NCBI RefSeq assembly: GCF_019551435.1
Contig: NZ_CP080544.1
Span: 1,302,001-1,366,000 of the forward strand
Source: Lysobacter soyae
Lineage (GTDB): Bacteria > Pseudomonadota > Gammaproteobacteria > Xanthomonadales > Xanthomonadaceae
DNA length: 64,000 nt
Direction of reading: 5' to 3'
Below the pieces are notes generated by a model. That model was not told the origin of the DNA. It worked only from the letters and a program-made list of their open reading frames with translations, and made no database searches. Shown here piece by piece: positions 43,471 through 52,375 of the stretch (positions are counted from its first letter, which is position 1; each line of letters starts with the position of its first letter). The translations under genes were made by a program, and so were the position numbers.

Positions 43471-43500
43471 TTGACACGGCTTAAAGATTGGTCATTTAAT
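43471..43500 (+). promoter_or_regulatory. Sigma70-type promoter of the alanine-rich lipoprotein gene
   Basis: TTGACA (43471-43476) and TTTAAT (43495-43500) are separated by 18 bases. Transcription would start near 43507 and give a leader of about 45 bases, containing a small GCAACG/CGTTGC hairpin, before AAGGAA and the ATG. The near-consensus promoter suits a highly expressed small envelope protein. Confidence 0.7.
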
Positions 43501-43553
43501 GTACGCAACGTGCAATAGCGCGTTGCAACCTTTTCAACCTTAAGGAAATGATC

Positions 43554-43907
43554 ATGACCTTGAACAAAGCACTGTTGGCACTCGCCATGGGCCTCGCCCT
43601 GACCGCTTGCTCGAACGCCGACCAAGCCGCTGACTCGGCTGCTCAAGCCAACCAATCGGCTGCTGAAGCACAAGCTTCGACCGCTGAAGCCGCTGGCACC
43701 CCGGAACAAGCTGCTGCTGCTGCCGGCGCCGACGCCGCTGCTGCCAACGCTGAAGCTGCTAACAAGGAAGCCGCTGCTGCTGCCGCTGCTCCGACCGCTG
43801 CTGCTGCCGACGCACACGCTGACGCTGCTGAACAGCACGCTGAAGCCGCTGACGCTGCTGCCAAGTCGGCAGAAGACGCGAAAGACGCTGGCGAAGCCAA
43901 GAAGTAA
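43554..43907 (+). CDS. Alanine-rich helical lipoprotein 1
   Basis: The 117-residue protein starts at the ATG at 43554, with AAGGAA about seven bases upstream. The signal peptide LALAMGLALTAC gives a lipidated Cys near position 19. The mature part is low complexity: mostly Ala with regularly placed Glu, Asp, Gln and Lys (QAADSAAQANQSAAEAQAST, AEQHAEAADAAAKSAEDAKD), predicted to form one long amphipathic helix or coiled coil. Codons are strongly biased to GCT/GCC, as in abundant proteins. A Lpp-like spacer or stress-hydration role is possible, but I recognise no family. A paralogue follows immediately. Confidence 0.85.
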   Translation: MTLNKALLALAMGLALTACSNADQAADSAAQANQSAAEAQASTAEAAGTPEQAAAAAGADAAAANAEAANKEAAAAAAAPTAAAADAHADAAEQHAEAADAAAKSAEDAKDAGEAKK

Positions 43908-43943
43908 TCAATTGTCCGTCAAGGACGATTGAACTGATAAAGC

Positions 43944-43971
43944 GGTCACCGGGTTTCCGGTGGCCGTTTTC
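43944..43971 (+). terminator. Intrinsic terminator after lipoprotein 1
   Basis: GGTCACCGG/CCGGTGGCC form a 9-bp stem with one T-G pair and a GTTT loop, followed by GTTTTC. It is a moderate terminator; some read-through into the second lipoprotein gene, which has no obvious promoter of its own, is likely. Confidence 0.75.
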
Positions 43972-44031
43972 TGAATCCGGACTTGAATCCGGATCAAGAC
44001 GATTACCCACTTACCTTTCTGGAGTTTTCTC

Positions 44032-44472
44032 ATGAAGATCAAATTTGCTGCTCTGATCGCCGCTTCGGCCATCGCTCTCGCCGCTTGCAACAGCGCCACC
44101 ACCGAACAAAAGGCTGACGAAGCCGCTGCTTCGGCCGACCAAGCTCAAGCCGCTGCTGGCGACGCCGCCGCTGCTGCTGGCGACGCTGCTCAAGCCGCTG
44201 GTGCCGCCGCTGGCGACGCTGCTGCTACCGCAACCAACGCTGCCGGCGACGCTGCCGCTGCTGCTGGTGACGCTGCTGCCGCTTCGGCTGCTGCTGCCGG
44301 TGCCGCTGCTACCGCCGCTGGCGCCCAAGCTGCTGACGCCACCAAGGCTGCTGCTGCGGACGCAACCGCTGCTGCTGCCGGCGCAACCGCCAAGGCTGCC
44401 GACGCAGTCAAGGACGCTGCTGCTGCTACCCAAGCAAACGCTGAAGCCGTCAAGGCTGACGCCAAGAAGTAA
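44032..44472 (+). CDS. Alanine-rich helical lipoprotein 2
   Basis: The 146-residue paralogue of the preceding gene has CTGGAG about nine bases before the ATG. The lipoprotein signal is [14 protein letters not shown] (Cys19). The mature region is almost entirely Ala with GDAA and ADATK units ([40 protein letters not shown]), ending KADAKK. The periodicity of about 7-11 residues suggests a long solvent-exposed helix. The terminal Lys could serve as a peptidoglycan cross-link as in Lpp, which is inference. Ala-rich helices of this kind also occur in antifreeze and LEA-like proteins. Confidence 0.85.
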   Translation: MKIKFAALIAASAIALAACNSATTEQKADEAAASADQAQAAAGDAAAAAGDAAQAAGAAAGDAAATATNAAGDAAAAAGDAAAASAAAAGAAATAAGAQAADATKAAAADATAAAAGATAKAADAVKDAAAATQANAEAVKADAKK

Positions 44473-44504
44473 TTTCGTTTCCCGCAAGGGATCGAACACT
44501 TCGG

Positions 44505-44535
44505 AAAGGCCCGCGCAAGCGGGCCTTTCTTTTTT
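44505..44535 (+). terminator. Strong intrinsic terminator after lipoprotein 2
   Basis: AAAGGCCCGC/GCGGGCCTTT is a perfect 10-bp stem with a GCAA loop, followed by CTTTTTT, about 30 bases after the stop codon. Confidence 0.93.
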
Positions 44536-44588
44536 GTCGCCGCGCAAGCTTGGTATCCTTGTGGATTGCGAAGACAAGTGAATGTTTC

Positions 44589-46196
44589 ATGCCCGAATTG
44601 AAGTCACGGATAGACACCGGATCATCCGAGTTCAAGGCCAACGCCACCTACCATGAGGGTTTGCTCGCTGCGCTGAAAACGCGGCTCGCACGTGCGGCAC
44701 TCGGCGGCGGCGAATCCGCTCGCGACAAACACGTCGGCCGCGGAAAACTGCTAGCGCGCGATCGTGTCACCGCCCTGCTCGATCCGGGTTCGCCGTTTCT
44801 TGAATTGAATGCTTTGGCTGCTGAAGGCATGTACGACGATGCGGCGCCCGCCGCGGGCATCGTCACCGGCATCGGTCGCGTCATGGGTCAGGAATGCGTC
44901 ATCGTCGCCAACGATGCAACGGTCAAGGGCGGCACGTATTTCCCGATGACGGTGAAGAAGCACCTGCGCGCACAGGAAGTCGCACTCGAAAATCGCTTGC
45001 CGTGCATTTACTTGGTGGACTCGGGCGGCGCGTTCTTGCCGTTGCAGGACGAAGTCTTCCCGGACAAGGAACATTTCGGCCGCATTTTCTACAATCAAGC
45101 GCGCATGAGCGGCGAAGCGATTCCGCAAATCGCTGTCGTGATGGGCAGTTGCACAGCCGGTGGCGCATACGTGCCGGCCATGTGCGACGAAAGCATCATC
45201 GTGAAAAATCAAGGCACGATTTTTCTCGGCGGACCACCCTTGGTGAAAGCGGCAACGGGTGAAGTCGTGGATGCGGAAGAGCTCGGCGGTGCCGATGTGC
45301 ATACGCGCATTTCAGGCGTCGCAGACCATCTTGCCGAAGACGATCATCACGCCCTGTCCATTGCGCGCGATATCGTCGGCACCTTCAATCGCCACAAACC
45401 CGACGTGGTTGAGTTGCGCGCGCCGGTTGAACCGAAATACCCGCCGCAAGAGTTGTACGGCATCGTCCCGCAAGAGTCGCGCATTCCCTTCGATATCCGC
45501 GAAGTGATTGCCCGCATTGTCGACGGCAGCGAGTTCCAGGAATTCAAAGCGCGTTATGGCGCGACCTTGGTCTGCGGCTTTGCGCATATTCACGGTTGCC
45601 CCGTGGGCATTGTCGCCAACAACGGCATCTTGTTCTCGGAGTCCGCGTTGAAAGGCGCGCACTTCATCGAACTTTGCAATCAGCGCAAGATCCCGTTGGT
45701 GTTCCTGCAAAACATCACCGGCTTCATGGTCGGCAAGAAATATGAAAACGCGGGCATTGCCCGTGACGGCGCCAAGATGGTGACAGCCGTCGCCTGTTCC
45801 AGTGTGCCGAAATTCACCGTGGTCATCGGTGGCAGTTTCGGCGCCGGCAACTATGCGATGTGCGGCCGGGCATACGGCGGACGTTTCCTCTGGATGTGGC
45901 CGAACGCACGCATCAGCGTGATGGGTGGCGAACAAGCGGCCAGTGTTTTGGCCACGGTCAAACGCGACAGCATCGAATCCCGCGGCGGCGAGTGGACGAC
46001 GGACGAAGAGGAAGTCTTCAAGGAACCCATTCGCGTGCAATACGAAGATCAGGGCAATCCCTATCATTCCACGGCACGCCTGTGGGACGACGGCATCATC
46101 GATCCCGCCGATACGCGTCGTGTGCTCGGGCTTGCGCTTCATGCGTCCTTGAACGCGCCGATTGAACCGGCGAAGTTCGGCGTGTTCCGGATGTGA
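44589..46196 (+). CDS. liuB: Methylcrotonyl-CoA carboxylase, carboxyltransferase (beta) subunit
   Basis: This 535-residue subunit transfers CO2 from biotin to 3-methylcrotonyl-CoA, the third step of leucine breakdown. The ATG at 44589 opens [15 protein letters not shown]. Two crotonase-fold carboxyltransferase halves are visible: [74 protein letters not shown], then [38 protein letters not shown] and [18 protein letters not shown]. Its alpha partner LiuD is encoded 7 kb away. Only ten bases separate it from hscC, so cotranscription with the chaperone genes is likely. Confidence 0.94.
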   Translation: MPELKSRIDTGSSEFKANATYHEGLLAALKTRLARAALGGGESARDKHVGRGKLLARDRVTALLDPGSPFLELNALAAEGMYDDAAPAAGIVTGIGRVMGQECVIVANDATVKGGTYFPMTVKKHLRAQEVALENRLPCIYLVDSGGAFLPLQDEVFPDKEHFGRIFYNQARMSGEAIPQIAVVMGSCTAGGAYVPAMCDESIIVKNQGTIFLGGPPLVKAATGEVVDAEELGGADVHTRISGVADHLAEDDHHALSIARDIVGTFNRHKPDVVELRAPVEPKYPPQELYGIVPQESRIPFDIREVIARIVDGSEFQEFKARYGATLVCGFAHIHGCPVGIVANNGILFSESALKGAHFIELCNQRKIPLVFLQNITGFMVGKKYENAGIARDGAKMVTAVACSSVPKFTVVIGGSFGAGNYAMCGRAYGGRFLWMWPNARISVMGGEQAASVLATVKRDSIESRGGEWTTDEEEVFKEPIRVQYEDQGNPYHSTARLWDDGIIDPADTRRVLGLALHASLNAPIEPAKFGVFRM

Positions 46197-46206
46197 TCCG
46201 CAGACG

Positions 46207-47904
46207 ATGATTGTCGGGATAGATCTCGGTACGACGCATTCTCTGGTCGGACGATACGGCGCGCACGGGCCTGAGCTTTTTCCGAACGCGCTCGGCGCAC
46301 TATTGACGCCCTCCGTCGTGTCGTTGGACGACGACGGCAACGTCCTGGTGGGCGCCGCTGCCCGCGATCGTCTCATCACCCATCCGCAATCCAGCATTGC
46401 CACGTTCAAACGTTGGATGGGCACGGCGCGCGAAACGCGCTTGGGCAAACATCAATTCCGCCCGGAAGACTTGTCGGCACTCATCTTGAAATCTCTGATT
46501 GCGGATGCGGAAGCCGCAACGGGTGAAAAAGTCACTGAGGCGGTGATTTCAGTGCCCGCCTATTTCGGCGACGCCCAGCGCAAAGCCACACGCATTGCCG
46601 GCGAATTGGCCGGGATCAAAGTCGAGCGTTTGATCAACGAGCCGACCGCCGCTGCCCTCGCCTACGGGCTTCAAGAGCGTGTCGACGGGGCCACCTTCAT
46701 CGTGTTGGATCTAGGTGGCGGCACTTTCGACGTGTCCATCCTCGAGATTTTTGATGGCGTTATGCAGGTGCATGCCTCGGCGGGCGACAACCGCTTGGGT
46801 GGTGAAGATTTCCTCGAAGCTTTGGTGGGCTTGTTTGCCACCGAAATGAAACTCGATTTGCGCGCGATCAGCCGCCCTGAAATGGCGCGCTTGCACGCGA
46901 AGATCGATCAAGCGAAACGCGCCTTGAGCACTCAAGACCGTGTCGATGTCGAGGTGGCTTTGCAAGGTGAGACTTACCATTGGGAGATCACCGAGAACCG
47001 CTTCCAACTGGAATCGGAGCCGCTGCTTCAACGGATTCGCGCGCCGATCGAGCGCGCCATTCGCGACGCCAAGCTGACGCCGGCGGATTTGAGCGAAGTG
47101 GTCTTGGTCGGTGGCGCATCACGCATGCCGATTTTCACCCGCCTCATCGCGCGCATGTTGGGACGCTTGCCCTTGCGCCATGTGAATCCCGATGAAGCCA
47201 TTGCGCTCGGGGCGTGCGTGGCCGCGGGCATGAAAGCGCGCAACCAAGCGCTTGAAGAAACGGTCATGACCGACGTTTGCCCGTACACCTTGGGCGTCGG
47301 CGTGTCGCGGGATCACGGCAATGGACGGCGCACGGAAGGCCACTTCTCGCCCATCCTCGAACGCAACAGCACCGTGCCGGTCAGCCGTTCTTCGACATTC
47401 AACGCCGTCGAAGACAACCAACGGGAAATCGTGCTGGAGGTCTATCAAGGAGAGAGTCCGCGTGTGGCCAACAACGTGTTGCTCGGGGCCTTGAGCGTCA
47501 AGTTGCCGCCGCGCACCAAGGTCGCGGATTCAGTGGTCGACGTTCGCTTCACCTATGACGTCAACGGCGTACTTCAGGTGGAGGCGAAGTTGCTTGCAAC
47601 GGGCAAGGTCGAAGAGTTGATCCTCCAAAACAATCCCGGTGTGCTCGACGAACAGGAAGTCCGTGAGCGTTTGAAGGCGCTCGAGGGCATCAAAGTCCAC
47701 CCGCGCGAGGTGCAAGCCAATAAGGCAACCATCGCAAAGCTCGAACGGGTGTACGAGGAGCGCTTGGATTTGCGCCCCATGCTCGATGAGTGGCTTTCGA
47801 CCTTCATGGCACATCTGGAGACGCAGGATACGCAAGCCATCGAACGCATTCGCAGCGAACTGGACGGCGCGCTGGCCGAAATCGATTCATCCCCCTTCGC
47901 ATGA
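46207..47904 (+). CDS. hscC: Hsp70-family chaperone HscC
   Basis: The 565-residue Hsp70 homologue starts at the ATG at 46207 (MIVGIDLGTTHSLVG). Nucleotide-binding motifs are intact: VISVPAYFGDAQRKATRIAG, INEPTAAALAYGL, VLDLGGGTFDVSIL and VVLVGGASRMP. The substrate-binding region is shorter than in DnaK (ERNSTVPVSRSSTFNAVEDN, LLGALSVKLPP, FTYDVNGVLQVEA). The short size and sequence fit HscC (Hsc62) rather than DnaK or HscA. It overlaps by ATGA a J-like membrane gene, matching the pairing of HscC with specialised J proteins. Confidence 0.92.
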   Translation: MIVGIDLGTTHSLVGRYGAHGPELFPNALGALLTPSVVSLDDDGNVLVGAAARDRLITHPQSSIATFKRWMGTARETRLGKHQFRPEDLSALILKSLIADAEAATGEKVTEAVISVPAYFGDAQRKATRIAGELAGIKVERLINEPTAAALAYGLQERVDGATFIVLDLGGGTFDVSILEIFDGVMQVHASAGDNRLGGEDFLEALVGLFATEMKLDLRAISRPEMARLHAKIDQAKRALSTQDRVDVEVALQGETYHWEITENRFQLESEPLLQRIRAPIERAIRDAKLTPADLSEVVLVGGASRMPIFTRLIARMLGRLPLRHVNPDEAIALGACVAAGMKARNQALEETVMTDVCPYTLGVGVSRDHGNGRRTEGHFSPILERNSTVPVSRSSTFNAVEDNQREIVLEVYQGESPRVANNVLLGALSVKLPPRTKVADSVVDVRFTYDVNGVLQVEAKLLATGKVEELILQNNPGVLDEQEVRERLKALEGIKVHPREVQANKATIAKLERVYEERLDLRPMLDEWLSTFMAHLETQDTQAIERIRSELDGALAEIDSSPFA

Positions 47905-48941
47905 CGCCGCATCAGTTGCTCGGCATCAACGCCGACGCCAGCGTCATTGAAGTCAAACGCGCATATGCGAAGAAGCTGAAAACCACACGGCCTGATGACG
48001 ACCCCGTCGCCTTCCAAACTTTGCAGGAAGCCTACGCGCACTGTCTGGAATGGGCACAGCATCGGAACGAGCAGGATGACGCGGCGCCGATGGACGATGT
48101 CGCGCCCCATCATGACGCTGACGACACGCGTGAAGCCGTGTTCGTTCCCAATGCAGACGAGTTGGACGGGTTCGACGACACCGAGCAAAACGACCAAGCG
48201 TTTCTCGAAGACTTCACCGATCGCTTCATTCACGATCAGCCAATGGCAATGTTGCAATGGCTCAACGCCCACCCGGCGATGGTCTCCATCACGCGCAAGG
48301 ACGCGATGCGCTGGGACATCTTGGACGCGATTGAAGGCGTCTACCCGCCGGTCTCGGAAGAAATGTTGGATGTCGTCAAACAGTTCTTCGGGCTCGACCA
48401 ATGGGATTTTCGTGCGCCTTGGTTGATTGAACGCTTGACCGCGATCGAAGGCGAGTTCGACAACGCGCGGGCCCTTCAGTCACTTAAGCAGCATTACAAC
48501 GATCCGGGCACCAAATACTTTGATCGTTTGCTTTACCGAGAACTCTGCAGCCCCTTTCATCCGGGGCGAAGAGGCTTCTGCATGCTCACGTTCGGCATGC
48601 CGCAGCGTCTGTCGGAACTGTGCACACGCATTGAAAACATTGACCCCTCGGCGGCGCACAACCTGCTCAATGCCAAGTCCGTTGCCTTCTGGCGCGCCGC
48701 TAACGCGCACAGCCGCCTCGCGTGGCAGCGTCTCGTAGTCGTGGCCATGCGCATTGTGTTTTGGGTGCCCTTGGCCTCGTTTCCCGCGTTCAAAAACGCC
48801 AGCGTTTCCACACTGACGTCTGCAATGTTTTGGCGCGTGATCATCGGCAACATGCTCGTTTGGGCGGTGGTTTGGGCGATTTTTGCCGTCATTCGCCTGA
48901 GCACGATTCACTTCAAGCGTTTCCGCCTGAGCAACAACTGA
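47901..48941 (+). CDS. Membrane J-domain-like protein paired with HscC, RPD instead of HPD
   Basis: The 346-residue protein begins MTPHQLLGINADASVIEVKRAYAK, a J-domain helix I-II pattern. The loop reads KLKTTRPDDDP where a normal J domain has HPD, then AFQTLQEAYAHCLEW as helix III. A middle acidic and helical region (about 60-270) has no recognised domain. Two membrane segments lie near the C-terminus (VVVAMRIVFWVPLASF and MLVWAVVWAIFAVI). It overlaps hscC by 4 bp, so it is almost certainly the co-chaperone. HPD His is normally needed to stimulate Hsp70 ATPase, so interaction must differ or be weaker. The Arg variant recurs in relatives as far as I recall. Confidence 0.83.
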   Translation: MTPHQLLGINADASVIEVKRAYAKKLKTTRPDDDPVAFQTLQEAYAHCLEWAQHRNEQDDAAPMDDVAPHHDADDTREAVFVPNADELDGFDDTEQNDQAFLEDFTDRFIHDQPMAMLQWLNAHPAMVSITRKDAMRWDILDAIEGVYPPVSEEMLDVVKQFFGLDQWDFRAPWLIERLTAIEGEFDNARALQSLKQHYNDPGTKYFDRLLYRELCSPFHPGRRGFCMLTFGMPQRLSELCTRIENIDPSAAHNLLNAKSVAFWRAANAHSRLAWQRLVVVAMRIVFWVPLASFPAFKNASVSTLTSAMFWRVIIGNMLVWAVVWAIFAVIRLSTIHFKRFRLSNN

Positions 48942-49054
48942 GCGCACGATTACAAAATGCACGCTTCGCGTTTGCTGAATGGCGAGGCGATGAATTTTGC
49001 GTGCTACGGTATGGAACCCGCAGCAACGCTGCCTCCCCCAAGGGTTGAATCGCA

Positions 49055-49573
49055 ATGGCAATTGGTTGGAAAGAAAAAGAAAAAGAGGTTGGCCGCGCGG
49101 ATGTTGCCGCATTTCCCGACAATGCGGTCTCCGCACCGCCGGTCACGACACCGATCGCGTCAGCCCCCGCACCGGTTGCGCAAATCACGCCTTCAACACC
49201 GGCAATGAAAGAATCCATCATCTCGCCGGACCTCTCCATCGAAGGCAAAATCGAAGGTTCGGGCCATGTGCGGATTGCGGGCAAATTTAAGGGCGACGTC
49301 AACGTCAAAGGCAATTTGACCGTCGAAGAAGGCGCCAAATTGAATGGCAGCGTTCGGGCGGACAAGGTCAGCCTGGCCGGCGAACTCGATGGCAATATCG
49401 AATCGGCGCAGCATGTGGACTTGCTTAAGTCCTGCACGTTGAACGGCGACATCAAAGCCAATACGTTGACCATCGCCGCGGGTTCACGCGTCAAGGGTCA
49501 CGTCGAATGCGGTTGGGGCGACAGCGCAGCTGCGGAAACCAAGCGCATCGGTAGCTCTGCCAACGACGGTTGA
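49055..49573 (+). CDS. Bactofilin
   Basis: The 172-residue cytoskeletal protein has a central DUF583 beta-helix (about 55-150) with regular short repeats: SIISPDLSIEGKIEGSGHVR, GKFKGDVNVKGNLTVEEGAK, LNGSVRADKVSLAGELDGNI and NGDIKANTLTIAAGSRVKGH. Unstructured Pro/Ala/Thr-rich and charged tails flank it. Bactofilins self-assemble without nucleotides and organise envelope or cell-shape enzymes. It is followed at once by a zinc-ribbon gene, a pair also seen in Xanthomonadaceae. Confidence 0.92.
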   Translation: MAIGWKEKEKEVGRADVAAFPDNAVSAPPVTTPIASAPAPVAQITPSTPAMKESIISPDLSIEGKIEGSGHVRIAGKFKGDVNVKGNLTVEEGAKLNGSVRADKVSLAGELDGNIESAQHVDLLKSCTLNGDIKANTLTIAAGSRVKGHVECGWGDSAAAETKRIGSSANDG

Positions 49574-49575
49574 TC

Positions 49576-49935
49576 ATGCTCGGTCGCGCCCCTGCGGAGA
49601 AACCGATTGGCGCAACGCGCCAATGCCCGCATTGCAAGGCCATGATTTTGGAAAGTGCCACGACATGCCCCGCATGTCGTGGACACCTGCGTTTCGACCA
49701 GCCGCCTGATCGCCAGACGCTGGATCAGGCGCTCAAGATCGAAGGCAGCATCACCCACCCGGCCGATGCCGGCGCATGGGAATACTGCATGGTTGCCGTC
49801 ATCAAGAACGAACGCGGCGAAGAAGTCGAACGCAAAGTGATCGGCGTCGGTGCGATGAAGGCCAACGAGACGCGTACTTTCAGCTTGAGCGTCGACGTCG
49901 TCGCCAGCACGCGGATGCGCGCAAAGAATCAGTGA
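49576..49935 (+). CDS. Zinc-ribbon protein paired with bactofilin
   Basis: The 119-residue protein has an N-terminal four-Cys zinc ribbon (CPHCKAMILESATTCPACRG, about residues 17-36). It is followed by a beta-rich domain (KIEGSITHPADAGAWEYCMV, VGAMKANETRTFSLSVDV) with no assigned family. The ATG at 49576 is two bases after the bactofilin stop; a TTG overlapping that stop is possible. Function is unknown, but close coupling suggests it helps bactofilin assembly or targets a partner. Confidence 0.82.
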   Translation: MLGRAPAEKPIGATRQCPHCKAMILESATTCPACRGHLRFDQPPDRQTLDQALKIEGSITHPADAGAWEYCMVAVIKNERGEEVERKVIGVGAMKANETRTFSLSVDVVASTRMRAKNQ

Positions 49936-50162
49936 CAGCCGTCGTCATTGCTGCAGCCTGCGCAGGCATTGCCTGCACGGGCAGGTGGCGCTATGCGTCG
50001 GCCGACCGACTGCAACCACGTCGGATGTTGTTCTTTCGCTGCCCATAAGGCGATCGCACCCACGAGACGCCGCCAAACGCCGGGCAACTGCGAACGCACG
50101 ACGAACAGCAGGCAACACAGTCCAATCAGCGCGAGCAGAATGTATTGGACGGTGAGCGACAT
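49929..50162 (-). CDS. FeoB-associated Cys-rich small membrane protein (DUF6587-like)
   Basis: The 77-residue protein has one N-terminal membrane segment (YILLALIGLCCLLFVV), a basic amphipathic stretch (WRRLVGAIALWAAKEQHPTW) and the Cys-rich tail GNACAGCSNDDGCH. It is the third gene of the feo operon, three bases after feoB. Position and tail match small FeoB-associated proteins that may deliver or sense ferrous iron, playing the part FeoC plays in enterobacteria. The overlap with the convergent zinc-ribbon gene is 7 bp. Confidence 0.8.
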   Translation of the reverse strand: MSLTVQYILLALIGLCCLLFVVRSQLPGVWRRLVGAIALWAAKEQHPTWLQSVGRRIAPPARAGNACAGCSNDDGCH

Positions 50163-50165
50163 GAT

Positions 50166-52019
50166 TCAGCCCGCGCCCAAGAACGAGGCGATTTGGTAGG
50201 TCAACAGTGACGCACCGTAGGCCAACGCGAACAAATAAATCAACGCAATCGCGGTTTGCTTCCAGGATCGCGTTTCACGGCGGATGGTCGCCAACGTTGA
50301 AATGCATTGCGGCGCATAGATGAACCACACCAGCAAAGACAGGGCCGTGGCCAATGACCACTGGTTCGCCACAATCTGACTCAACGCCTGCGCGGTTGCA
50401 TCGTCGTTGGCCGCTTGAACCGCGTAGACCGTACCCAACGACGCCACCACGACTTCACGCGCCGCCATGCCCGGAATCAAGGCAATACAAATCTGCCAGT
50501 TGAATCCCACCGGTGCGAACACGCCGGTCAGAAAATGACCGATGCGTCCGGCGTAACTGTAATCGATGGCGGGACCGGCAAAATCCGCCGGTGCCGCGGG
50601 GAAATTAAGCAAGAACCACAGCAACACTGTGAGCGCGAGAATGATCCCGCCAACCCGCTTCAAAAAAATCATCGCGCGCTCTTGCAGGCCGATCAGCACG
50701 TCGCGCAGCGTCGGCACGCGGTATGACGGCAGCTCCAGCATCAGCATGTGCTCACCTCTGTCTCGGCGCCACCGCTTCATCACCCAAGACACCAGAAGCG
50801 CGCTCAAAATGCCGGCGAAATACAAGCCGAACAAAACCAAGCCCTGCAAGTTCAAAACGCCCAGCACCTTTTGCTGCGGAATGAACGCGCCGATCAACAG
50901 TGCATAGACTGGCAGTCGCGCCGAGCAGGTCATCAACGGCGCCACCATGATCGTCGCCAAACGGTCACGCGGGTCTTGAATGGAACGCGTCGCCATAATG
51001 CCCGGCACCGCGCAAGCAAAGCTCGACAACAACGGGATGAAACTACGGCCGGAGAGGCCCGCTTTGAACATCAGGCGATCCATCAAGAAGGCTGCGCGCG
51101 GCAAATAGCCGCTTTCTTCCAATGCCAGGATGAACAAAAACAAGATCAAGATTTGTGGCAAGAACACGAGCACGCTGCCGGTGCCGGCGATGATGCCTTC
51201 CACGATCAAGCCACGGAGCGGACCGGCCGGCAACCAAGACGACACTTGGCCACCGATCCAACCCATGATCCATTCGATACCGTCCATCATCGGCGTCGCC
51301 CAGGCGTAAACCGCCTGGAACATAACGAACAAGATCGACGCAAGAATCAGCAATCCGAACACCGGATGCAGCAGCCAACGATCCAGCGCGTCGTCCACTT
51401 TGGTCGACTGCTGGGGCATCACCACGGCTTTGGCGAGCACCGCACGCGCTTCGCGATGCAAATCGATAGGTTCCAAAGAAGCAGGGACGTCGGGAATGTG
51501 CGACAGCTCAACGCGTTCGAGTGCTTTGGCCAAAGCAGCCGCGCCATTTGAACGCACCGCGACGGTCGGTACGACCGGTAATCCCAATGCGGATTGCAAT
51601 GTGTCGATGTCGATTTTGATACCGGCTTTCTCTGCGGCATCCATTTGGTTCAACGCCACCACGATCGGGGTGCCGAGCTGCTTCAGCTCCAGTGCGAAGC
51701 GCAGATGCAACTGCAAATTGGTGGCATCGACCACGCAGACCAAGACATCGGGCTTGCCTTCGCCGGGATAGAAACCGCGGCACACATCGCGCGCGATCGC
51801 CTCGTCCAAACTCGTCGGATGCAAGCTGTACGCGCCAGGCAAATCCAAAACAGCGATGTCCTGTCCGTTGGGCAAACGCATCCGCCCTTCTTTACGTTCA
51901 ACGGTCACGCCCGTGTAATTGGCGACTTTTTGCCGGCTACCGGTCAGAAGGTTGAAGAGTGCCGTTTTGCCTGAATTGGGGTTGCCGATCAGCGCAATAC
52001 GCATCGATTCAGGGGTCAC
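50166..52019 (-). CDS. feoB: Ferrous iron transporter FeoB
   Basis: This 617-residue inner-membrane Fe2+ transporter has an N-terminal G domain: G1 GNPNSGKTALFN, G2 Thr in NYTGVTVERKEG, G3 DLPGAYSLHP and G4 NQMD. The membrane core shows the two Gate repeats, GSVLVFLPQILILFLFILAL with the PRAAFLMDRLMFKAGLSGRS region, and CAVPGIMATRSIQDPRDR. The start is a GTG overlapping the feoA stop (GTGA); the ATG at 52004 is less likely. It is shorter than E. coli FeoB (773) but within the range for this order. Expression is probably induced by iron limitation through the Fur box upstream of feoA. Confidence 0.94.
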   Translation of the reverse strand: MTPESMRIALIGNPNSGKTALFNLLTGSRQKVANYTGVTVERKEGRMRLPNGQDIAVLDLPGAYSLHPTSLDEAIARDVCRGFYPGEGKPDVLVCVVDATNLQLHLRFALELKQLGTPIVVALNQMDAAEKAGIKIDIDTLQSALGLPVVPTVAVRSNGAAALAKALERVELSHIPDVPASLEPIDLHREARAVLAKAVVMPQQSTKVDDALDRWLLHPVFGLLILASILFVMFQAVYAWATPMMDGIEWIMGWIGGQVSSWLPAGPLRGLIVEGIIAGTGSVLVFLPQILILFLFILALEESGYLPRAAFLMDRLMFKAGLSGRSFIPLLSSFACAVPGIMATRSIQDPRDRLATIMVAPLMTCSARLPVYALLIGAFIPQQKVLGVLNLQGLVLFGLYFAGILSALLVSWVMKRWRRDRGEHMLMLELPSYRVPTLRDVLIGLQERAMIFLKRVGGIILALTVLLWFLLNFPAAPADFAGPAIDYSYAGRIGHFLTGVFAPVGFNWQICIALIPGMAAREVVVASLGTVYAVQAANDDATAQALSQIVANQWSLATALSLLVWFIYAPQCISTLATIRRETRSWKQTAIALIYLFALAYGASLLTYQIASFLGAG

Positions 52020-52264
52020 TGCCGACCACCTTCGGTGCGCACGCGGATTCGGTTCGCCTCGTCACGACGCAGGGCAAATCGGGCCGTCCCGATGCGCGCG
52101 ACGATGGGATCCTTGGAGATCGGCGCCACGGCCACCACATCGATGGCTTCTCCGGGCACAAAACCCAGCTCTACCAGCCGGCGTGCGATCGGATCATTCG
52201 CTGAACGATGCTCGATGTCTTCGACGGTGGCGGGCGTGAATGGGCGCAGATCGGTGAGTGTCAC
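52016..52264 (-). CDS. feoA: FeoA, ferrous iron transport accessory protein
   Basis: The 82-residue SH3-like protein starts at a GTG at 52264 (TLTDLRPFTPATVEDIEH), with GGAA about eight bases upstream; a TTG at 52276 is the alternative. RRLVELGFVPGEAIDVVAVAP and IVARIGTARFALRRDEANRI are typical FeoA motifs. It binds the cytosolic side of FeoB and is needed for uptake. It is the first gene of the feoA-feoB-Cys-rich operon, directly after a Fur-box-like sequence. Confidence 0.9.
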   Translation of the reverse strand: MTLTDLRPFTPATVEDIEHRSANDPIARRLVELGFVPGEAIDVVAVAPISKDPIVARIGTARFALRRDEANRIRVRTEGGRQ

Positions 52265-52276
52265 GGCGATTTCCAA

Positions 52277-52296
52277 ACAATAATCATTCTCATTCT
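52277..52296 (-). promoter_or_regulatory. Fur box upstream of feoA
   Basis: On the minus strand the sequence GAATGAGAATGATTATTG (52278-52295) fits the overlapping 7-1-7 Fur consensus of GAGAATGAT-type hexamers. It lies 13-31 bases before the feoA start, over a TAGAAT-like -10 region, where bound Fur-Fe2+ would block transcription. Confidence 0.8.
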
Positions 52297-52375
52297 AACA
52301 GCTTCCCCGCCCGCAACGACAAAGCCGAATGGGCGCAAACGCTATCATTCATGGGAATCTCGACTCAGGACCGGC

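Noticed and set aside
42276-43838. 520-codon minus-strand frame with a Ser/Gly-rich start
   Set aside because: It is antisense to the thiolase and to the alanine-rich lipoprotein; the Ser/Gly run is just the complement of GCT/GCC alanine codons.
43554-44472. CRISPR-like or tandem DNA repeat
   Set aside because: The GCTGCT-like repetition is alanine codons in two coding genes; there are no spacer-repeat units.
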